A stretch of 64,000 nucleotides of DNA from contig JAYRVH010000047.1 of the NCBI GenBank assembly GCA_041918615.1, positions 26,199 to 90,198 of the forward strand, written 5' to 3'. This document shows, piece after piece, positions 59,265-64,000 of the stretch. This DNA comes from JAEUJM01 sp041918615. GTDB lineage: Bacteria; Actinomycetota; Acidimicrobiia; Acidimicrobiales; DATDAH01. Under the pieces are notes generated by a model. The model made no database searches. It was not told the DNA's origin and worked only from the letters and a program-made list of their open reading frames with translations. The position numbers were made by a program, and so were the translations under genes. Within the stretch, counting starts at the first letter, position 1. Each line of letters begins with the position of its first letter.

Positions 59265-61892
59265 CTACCGCGACGAGTCGGCGGTGGGTTCGAGGGCGGC
59301 CGCGAGCAGGCCCATCATCTCGCGGGCGACCATCGGCCCGGCGTTTTGGTTCTGGCCCGTGACCAGGTTGCCGTCCACCACCCAGTGGTTGGCGAACGGG
59401 TCGCGGAACCGGTGCTCGGCCTCGAACACCGCCCCCAGGCGACGGAGCTCGGTCTCGGGATGGTGAGGGGTGGACTCGATGCCCAGTTCGTGCACCTGCT
59501 TGTCGGTGACACCGGTGACCCGGCGCCCCTCGACCAGCGGCCGACCGTCGGTGGCCAGGGCGTTGCGCAGCCCCAAGGGGCCGTGGCACACCCCACCGAT
59601 GATCCTGCCCTCGGCGTTGGCCTCGGTGATGCGGTCGGCCAGCACCTCGGAGAAGCCGAAGTCGAACGCCGCCCCCCAACCGCCGGCGAGGAAGACCAGG
59701 TCGTAGTCCGCCATGACGAGCGAACCGAGGGCCAGCGAGTCGCTGACCTTGGCCCGCAACACGTCGTCGGCGAGGAACCGGTCGTCGGCGTCGCTGCGCA
59801 GCACGGGCTTGAGCGACAGCGGGTCGACCGGGATCGTGCCGCCCTTCGGGCTGGCCACGTCGACGACCATCCCCGCGTCGAGGAACGCGTAGTACGGCAC
59901 GGTCATCTCGGACGAGTAGACGCCGGTGGCCTTGCCGATGTCGAGCACGCCGTGGTTCGTGCACACGATGAGGGCACGGCGACCCGACAGATCGACATCG
60001 ACCCGCACCTCGTCCTCGGGGTGCATGCCCAACTTCTGCACGGCCTTGCGCAACCACCGGGCCGGCGGTGGCGGTCGGTCGATTGCGGGGGCCGCGTCGC
60101 GTGCCGCGTACGGCCAGGGTGTGTGCCGTTCGGGCACCCGCCGTTCCCGTTCGACGGCCAGGCGGGCACGGAGGTGGCCGAACACGGCGGACGCGCCCCC
60201 GTCGTGCCATCGGTTGACGGCCTCGACCGGGTCGTCGTCGAGGTCGTAGAGCTCCCACTCGTCGGCGACGGGCACCGTGCGGAACGCTTCACCGCCGGGG
60301 CCGTTCGACGCCAGGTGACGGATGCCGGGCTCGGTCCACGTCGCCGGGTCGTCGAACGTGCGCACCACCTTCCACAGGTGCCCGGCACCGCCCGGGGCGT
60401 CGGCTTCGGGAACGGCGGCGACCAGGCCCTCGAAGTTCGACCCCACGTACGCCGGCAGTCGGATGCGCAGCGGCCCCGGCGGATGTTCGGTGAGGTTGAG
60501 GCGCCGGGCGATGCCGGACGCGCCGGTGTCACCCTCGAGCATGTTGTCGCGGGTCATCAGGTAGGCGACGCGGGTGCCGACCTCGGGCTCTCCCGCCTCG
60601 GCGGACTCGACGAGCGGCATCAGGTCCTCACCCGGCAGGTCGTGGAATTCGGAGAACGACGGGCGGAGCTGGTCGGCCACGGTGGCCCGGTCGACCCCGG
60701 CGGCAGAGAGCAGTGTGGGCACCAGGTCGACGTGCGAGGTGGGCGTGCGGGTGATGGTGGCCGCGCTGGTGGCGCCGGCGCCGATGCGCACGATCGAGAA
60801 GGGGACGCGGGTGGCCTCGTCGTAGAGGTTGAACCACTTCTGGTGCATGCCGCCGTGTGCGCCCAGCAGGTCGCCGTGGTCGGCGCTCCGGACGAGCACC
60901 GCGTTCTGCGAGCCGTTCTCGGTGACGGCGCGGCGCACGCGGTCGAGGGGGGCGTCACCTTCGGCGTGCAGGCGGTAGTAGAGGTCGCGGTAGGCCTGCT
61001 CGTTGCGCTCGTAGAGGCGGGCGACTGCCGGCGCCGGCCCGTAGCCCGAGTAGTAGGCGTTGCGGTAGGCGATCTGGGCGGCCGGCTTGGTGGTCATGTC
61101 GTCGTGGCGCGTGGGCGCCTCTGGCACATGCGGCGGGTCGAGCCTCGACGCCGCGAGCGGGCTCCGACGCTGCCAGATCGGGAACAGGACGATGTCGTGG
61201 GGATTGACGAAGCTGGCCACGAGGAGGAAGGGCCGGAGCGCCTGCCTGTCACCGGCCCGACGCCGCTCGTAGCGGTCCTCGAGCCACGCCACGACGCGAT
61301 CGGCGATGAGTGGGTCACGGCGCAGGCCGCTGTCCGCAAGCGCCCCGCCGTGGGGCTCGGGGCCAACCCAACCCGAGAAGCCGAAGTCGTCGAGGGGGTC
61401 GGCGTCGAGGTAGGCGGCGACGGCATCGGCGATGACGGTGCCATCGGAGGTGTTGGTCGCGAGGCGACCCCCGGTGGCTGGATCGGCCAGGTCGGCGTGA
61501 CTGATGTGCCACTTGCCGTCGTAGTGGGTGTCGTACCCGGCGGCGCGGAACCAGTGACCCAGGGTCGGCACCTCGCCCGCGCGGAGCCAACGCATGCGGG
61601 AGTCGTCGGCCATCTTGCCCAGGCCGTCGGTCTGGGTGACGCCGTGGACGTCGGGGTACTGGCCGGTGAAGAGCGTGGGTCGACTCGGCACGCAGGCCAG
61701 CGACCCCGTGTAGTGACGCTCGAAGCGCACCCCGTGGTCGTCGAACCAGCGGCGGCCCGTGAGGGTGCTGTCCCGCCACCGCCGCAACGGCTCGGACTCG
61801 TAGGGCGGCACGGCGCGTTCCTCGTCGGTGAGGATGATCACGATGTCGGGTCGGGCCTCCGCGTGAGCGTGCTCGGGAGCATCGACGCTCAT
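59265..61892 (-). CDS. Sulfatase fused to a C-terminal DJ-1/PfpI domain
   Basis: One uninterrupted 875-aa frame. Residues 1 to about 590 are a type I sulfatase (DIVIILTDEERAVPP, formylglycine motif C67-VPSRPTLFTGQ, YDGKWHI, VRSADHGDLLGAHGG). Residues from about 610 are a full DJ-1/PfpI/Hsp31-like domain (RRALIVCTNHGVLDIGKATG, DLVFLAGGWGAAFDFGFS, nucleophile Cys769 in GGVCHGPLGL). I do not know this fusion from characterised enzymes. The ATG overlaps the stop of the upstream SRPBCC gene. A frameshift joining two genes would be the alternative, but the linker is codon-like and in frame. Confidence 0.92.
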   Translation of the reverse strand: MSVDAPEHAHAEARPDIVIILTDEERAVPPYESEPLRRWRDSTLTGRRWFDDHGVRFERHYTGSLACVPSRPTLFTGQYPDVHGVTQTDGLGKMADDSRMRWLRAGEVPTLGHWFRAAGYDTHYDGKWHISHADLADPATGGRLATNTSDGTVIADAVAAYLDADPLDDFGFSGWVGPEPHGGALADSGLRRDPLIADRVVAWLEDRYERRRAGDRQALRPFLLVASFVNPHDIVLFPIWQRRSPLAASRLDPPHVPEAPTRHDDMTTKPAAQIAYRNAYYSGYGPAPAVARLYERNEQAYRDLYYRLHAEGDAPLDRVRRAVTENGSQNAVLVRSADHGDLLGAHGGMHQKWFNLYDEATRVPFSIVRIGAGATSAATITRTPTSHVDLVPTLLSAAGVDRATVADQLRPSFSEFHDLPGEDLMPLVESAEAGEPEVGTRVAYLMTRDNMLEGDTGASGIARRLNLTEHPPGPLRIRLPAYVGSNFEGLVAAVPEADAPGGAGHLWKVVRTFDDPATWTEPGIRHLASNGPGGEAFRTVPVADEWELYDLDDDPVEAVNRWHDGGASAVFGHLRARLAVERERRVPERHTPWPYAARDAAPAIDRPPPPARWLRKAVQKLGMHPEDEVRVDVDLSGRRALIVCTNHGVLDIGKATGVYSSEMTVPYYAFLDAGMVVDVASPKGGTIPVDPLSLKPVLRSDADDRFLADDVLRAKVSDSLALGSLVMADYDLVFLAGGWGAAFDFGFSEVLADRITEANAEGRIIGGVCHGPLGLRNALATDGRPLVEGRRVTGVTDKQVHELGIESTPHHPETELRRLGAVFEAEHRFRDPFANHWVVDGNLVTGQNQNAGPMVAREMMGLLAAALEPTADSSR

Positions 61893-62353
61893 GGCCGGTC
61901 CTCTGCGGGAGCGGCCGCCACGTACCCGGCCAGGCCGTCGAGCATCGACTCGGAAGCCCGGCCGAGCAGTCGCCCGAGGACCCTCGCGCCGATCTTCCCC
62001 TTCGGCCCCGGGCCAGGCTCGATGACGGTGGTGAGCGTCGCCTGTGTCCCCTCGCCGACCGCCTCGAGGGCCCACCGGTTCGTGACGGCCCGGGCGAACG
62101 GGGGCAGTCCCTCGAGCGAGTACGCCAGGTTGAGGGGCGGATCCCATTCGGTGACGGTCTCGAGGAGGGCCATGCGTCCCACCTGCACCCGTCGTGCCGC
62201 CCCGACTCCGGCGGTCACCGCCGTGGTGAAGGACGAATGATCCACGTCGGGCGCCCACCGGCTGATCTGGTCGAAGGCCGCGAGCGCGGCCCACACCTGC
62301 TCGGGCGGTGGCCTGAGTCTCCGTGAGCGGCTGCTGTCGCTGGACCCGGTCAT
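61889..62353 (-). CDS. SRPBCC (polyketide cyclase/START-like) protein
   Basis: A 154-aa SRPBCC-fold protein with RRLRPPPEQVWAALAAFDQISRWAPDVDHS and later TVTEWDPPLNLAYSLEGLPPFARAVTNRW and a typical C-terminal helix. It binds a hydrophobic ligand in a cavity. It is coupled (ATGA) to the sulfatase-DJ-1 fusion, so it may deliver or hold the same substrate. The ATG at 62353 is chosen over one three codons upstream because TAGGAT lies seven bases before it. Confidence 0.85.
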   Translation of the reverse strand: MTGSSDSSRSRRLRPPPEQVWAALAAFDQISRWAPDVDHSSFTTAVTAGVGAARRVQVGRMALLETVTEWDPPLNLAYSLEGLPPFARAVTNRWALEAVGEGTQATLTTVIEPGPGPKGKIGARVLGRLLGRASESMLDGLAGYVAAAPAEDRP

Positions 62354-62366
62354 GTGACACATCCTA
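62353..62366 (-). promoter_or_regulatory. Leaderless promoter of the SRPBCC/sulfatase-DJ-1 pair
   Basis: Minus strand TAGGAT (62366-62361), seven bases, ATG at 62353. Confidence 0.6.
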
Positions 62367-62416
62367 TGCCACTACTTGCCGGTCACGACTCGGATTCAGG
62401 CCGGTCAGCCGGCCAG

Positions 62417-62836
62417 TCAGTCGGTGTGGGTCACCCGTCGTCCCGTGATGGTCGTCGGGTGCACGACCAGCCAATGGTCCTTGGCGCCTGACGCCCACGG
62501 CCGCAATGGCAGGGCCCTGACCCGCTCGGCCTGCGCGGCCCCCACCACCTCGTCGGCGCGGCCCGACACCAGGACGCTCCACCCCTCCTCGGTCTCGACG
62601 TCGAACTCGTCGATCTCGAAGGCGACGGCCATCTCGCGTACCGCAGCGTCGAACTTGGTGCCCTCGGCCGTGCGGAAGACGATGGCCTCGCCGTCCATGG
62701 CGTAGTTGACGGGAAAGATCAGGGGTCGGCCATGGGCCACCACCGCAAGCCGCCCGACCTGCTGCCGGCCCAGCAGGTCGAGGCACTCGACCTTGGTGAG
62801 ACGTTCCAGGCCACTGTGCTCGTCGATCAAGCGCAT
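62417..62836 (-). CDS. Pyridoxamine 5'-phosphate oxidase (PPOX)-like flavoprotein
   Basis: A 139-aa split-barrel protein: LTKVECLDLLGRQQVGRLAVVAHGRPLIFPVNYAMDGEAIVFRTAEGTK, then EGWSVLVSGRADEV. This matches the PPOX/FMN-binding group with relatives such as mycobacterial Rv3129 and Rv0080, which belong to the DosR regulon. The ATG at 62836 is preferred to the longer frame because AACGAT lies six bases upstream and a DosR-like box is correctly placed. It may bind FMN, F420 or haem. Confidence 0.9.
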   Translation of the reverse strand: MRLIDEHSGLERLTKVECLDLLGRQQVGRLAVVAHGRPLIFPVNYAMDGEAIVFRTAEGTKFDAAVREMAVAFEIDEFDVETEEGWSVLVSGRADEVVGAAQAERVRALPLRPWASGAKDHWLVVHPTTITGRRVTHTD

Positions 62837-62868
62837 GCGGCCATCGTTTCGCGCCGCCGGTGGGCCCG

Positions 62869-62888
62869 CCAGTGCCGAAGGTCCCGAA
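62869..62888 (-). promoter_or_regulatory. DosR-like box upstream of the PPOX gene
   Basis: Minus strand TTCGGGACCTTCGGCACTGG, then 20 bases, AACGAT and six bases to the ATG. This is the same geometry as at SQR and the alpha/beta hydrolase. Confidence 0.65.
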
Positions 62889-62935
62889 CCCTCGCCCCGC
62901 ACCGAGCCCGTGGCGACGGCGAGGATCGTGGAGAC

Positions 62936-64000
62936 CTACGGGTGGTGGAGTGCGGCGTTGATGGCGGTGGTGTTGGCAGCGGTGATGTTGAAGGTGGTGG
63001 CGCCGGCGTACGTGGGGCTGTTGTTCCAGTATTCCTGGGTGCGGCCGCCATTGGGGTCGACGAACGTGGCCCGGTAGGTGCCGGGGGCCAGTCCCGGCAG
63101 GGTGTAGGTGCCGTTGGCGGCGGTGACGGCCCCGCCGGCGATGCCGGTGGGCCCGATCGCGACGACCCAGGCGCCGGGGACCCCGGTGGCGGCGGGGTCG
63201 TCGACGATGGTGCCGGCCATGGCCCCGGTGTTGGGGTCCAGTTGGGCGTTGGTGACCGCGGGCGCGGTGACCGACGCGGCGGTCTCGATGCCGGTGAGGG
63301 GCACGTTGTCGTGCCATTCCATGTTGTGGCGGCCGGTCGAGTCGAAGAAGATCAACTTGTAGGCGCCCGCGACCACGTCGAGGTTGTAGGCGCCGGCGGC
63401 GTTGGTGGTCGCGGCGCGCACGATCTGGTAGTCCGCGGCCCGCAACGCCATGACGTACACCCCGGCGAGGGGGGCGGCGGTGCCGGCCTCGGTGACGGTG
63501 CCCGACAGCACGGCGCCGCCCCCGACCGGGGTCTGGGTGGGCAGCGACGCGTTCGCGGTGGTCGAGGCCCCGGCGGTCACCGTCGCGGGCGTCGAGCCCT
63601 GCAGGGTCGACGAGTTCGGGAGGAACCGGGCCTGATGAGCGCCGGCGGGGTCGATGAACCCGACGAAGTGGGTGCCCGGCGCCAACCCGGCCAGCGCGAA
63701 CTGCCCGGCCCCGTTCGCGGTCGCGCCGCCCTCGGCGAGCGTGGTCGACCCGTTGAACGCGACCGTCAACGCCCCCGGGATCGCCGCGTTCGTGCCGCTG
63801 TCCACCACCGTGCCCGAAACCGTCCCACGCGTCGCCGCCAACACCGGGTCCGCGTCGACCATGGTGCCCGCGGTCACCGTCACCTGGGTCGGCGCGCCGA
63901 ACAGCGCCGCGGTGTGGCCCCCGGCCGGGTCGATCACATACAAGAAGTACGAACCCGCCGGCACCAGCGCCGAGAAGTCACCCGAACCGTTCGCCACACC
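62936..64000 (-). CDS. Repeat-built surface protein, carboxypeptidase regulatory-like domains (C-terminal part)
   Basis: The visible last 354 residues are successive beta-sandwich repeats of about 85-100 residues, each with a 'sGTVvd..t.a.ipGa.V.....G....a.a...G.Y.l.gLapGtY...FvDp.G.h....w.n' pattern. Examples are GTVSGTVVDSGTNAAIPGAL, LSGTVTEAGTAAPLAGVYVM and MAGTIVDDPAATGVPGAWVV. Such CarboxypepD_reg-like domains are found in extracellular proteins. The protein ends without a sortase motif or membrane anchor, so it is probably secreted or anchored by its N-terminus, which lies beyond the right edge. Confidence 0.88.
   Translation of the reverse strand, partial: GVANGSGDFSALVPAGSYFLYVIDPAGGHTAALFGAPTQVTVTAGTMVDADPVLAATRGTVSGTVVDSGTNAAIPGALTVAFNGSTTLAEGGATANGAGQFALAGLAPGTHFVGFIDPAGAHQARFLPNSSTLQGSTPATVTAGASTTANASLPTQTPVGGGAVLSGTVTEAGTAAPLAGVYVMALRAADYQIVRAATTNAAGAYNLDVVAGAYKLIFFDSTGRHNMEWHDNVPLTGIETAASVTAPAVTNAQLDPNTGAMAGTIVDDPAATGVPGAWVVAIGPTGIAGGAVTAANGTYTLPGLAPGTYRATFVDPNGGRTQEYWNNSPTYAGATTFNITAANTTAINAALHHP

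Noticed and set aside
59265..62360. 1031-codon version of the sulfatase-DJ-1 fusion
   Set aside because: The first 156 codons overlap the SRPBCC gene in another frame and have no sulfatase features. The ATG at 61892 overlaps the SRPBCC stop.

Overview
This window is GC-rich chromosomal DNA, most likely from an actinobacterium, probably close to the class Acidimicrobiia (an inference from gene content, not from a marker gene). Supporting signs are F420-type LLM and mycothiol-type (DinB/MDMPI) proteins, a DUF222/HNH '13E12' gene, many GTG starts, and repeated leaderless promoters in which a TAnnnT-like -10 box sits 6-7 bases before the start codon. There is no rRNA, CRISPR array or intact insertion sequence. 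Both end genes run off the window.

Layout. 0-4.3 kb: acyl/steroid-type catabolism (aldehyde dehydrogenase, FadD19-like CoA ligase, old-yellow-enzyme reductase) and a DJ-1/PfpI protein. 4.3-9.3 kb: a universal stress protein, then the minus-strand histidine block hisE - tRNA-His - hisS - hisZ - hisG. 9.3-22.9 kb: membrane proteins (DUF1269, DUF445, a membrane-anchored sulfatase-fold protein), a PhyH dioxygenase, lipase, amidase, carotenoid oxygenase, P450, a DUF6777 protein and an SDR. 22.9-26.3 kb: a disturbed stretch with an HNH endonuclease, insertion-sequence-like scraps and a truncated Mrr-like gene. 26.3-34 kb: sugar enzymes (GH1; a GH65 phosphorylase with a beta-phosphoglucomutase-type HAD) and the HrpB helicase. 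34-44 kb: a stress block (P-type ATPase, cupredoxin lipoprotein, universal stress protein, M50-CBS protease, PEP synthase, radical SAM protein, histone-like protein). 44-48.9 kb: a sulfide-oxidation island (TauE, persulfide dioxygenase-rhodanese, CstR-type repressor with its operator, SQR, TusE/DsrC, DsrE). 48.9-62.4 kb: hydrolases, an LLM oxidoreductase, a prim-pol, an aminotransferase, a sulfatase operon with a TetR regulator, and a sulfatase fused to a DJ-1/PfpI domain. 62.4-64 kb: a PPOX-family flavoprotein and the C-terminus of a repeat-built surface protein.

Two things stand out. First, the histidyl-tRNA synthetase is of the divergent alphaproteobacterial (Caulobacter) type, and the neighbouring tRNA-His has the matching features (no G-1, U72, A73). 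It appears to be an orthogonal HisRS/tRNA pair in an actinobacterial setting. Second, six 20-base DosR/DevR-like boxes occur between 36.7 and 62.9 kb. Four of them are followed by exactly 20 bases, an xAnnnT -10 box and 6 bases to the inferred transcription start. They precede the P-type ATPase, a universal stress operon, the histone-like gene, SQR, an alpha/beta hydrolase and a PPOX protein, and so outline a dormancy-like regulon that includes sulfide oxidation.
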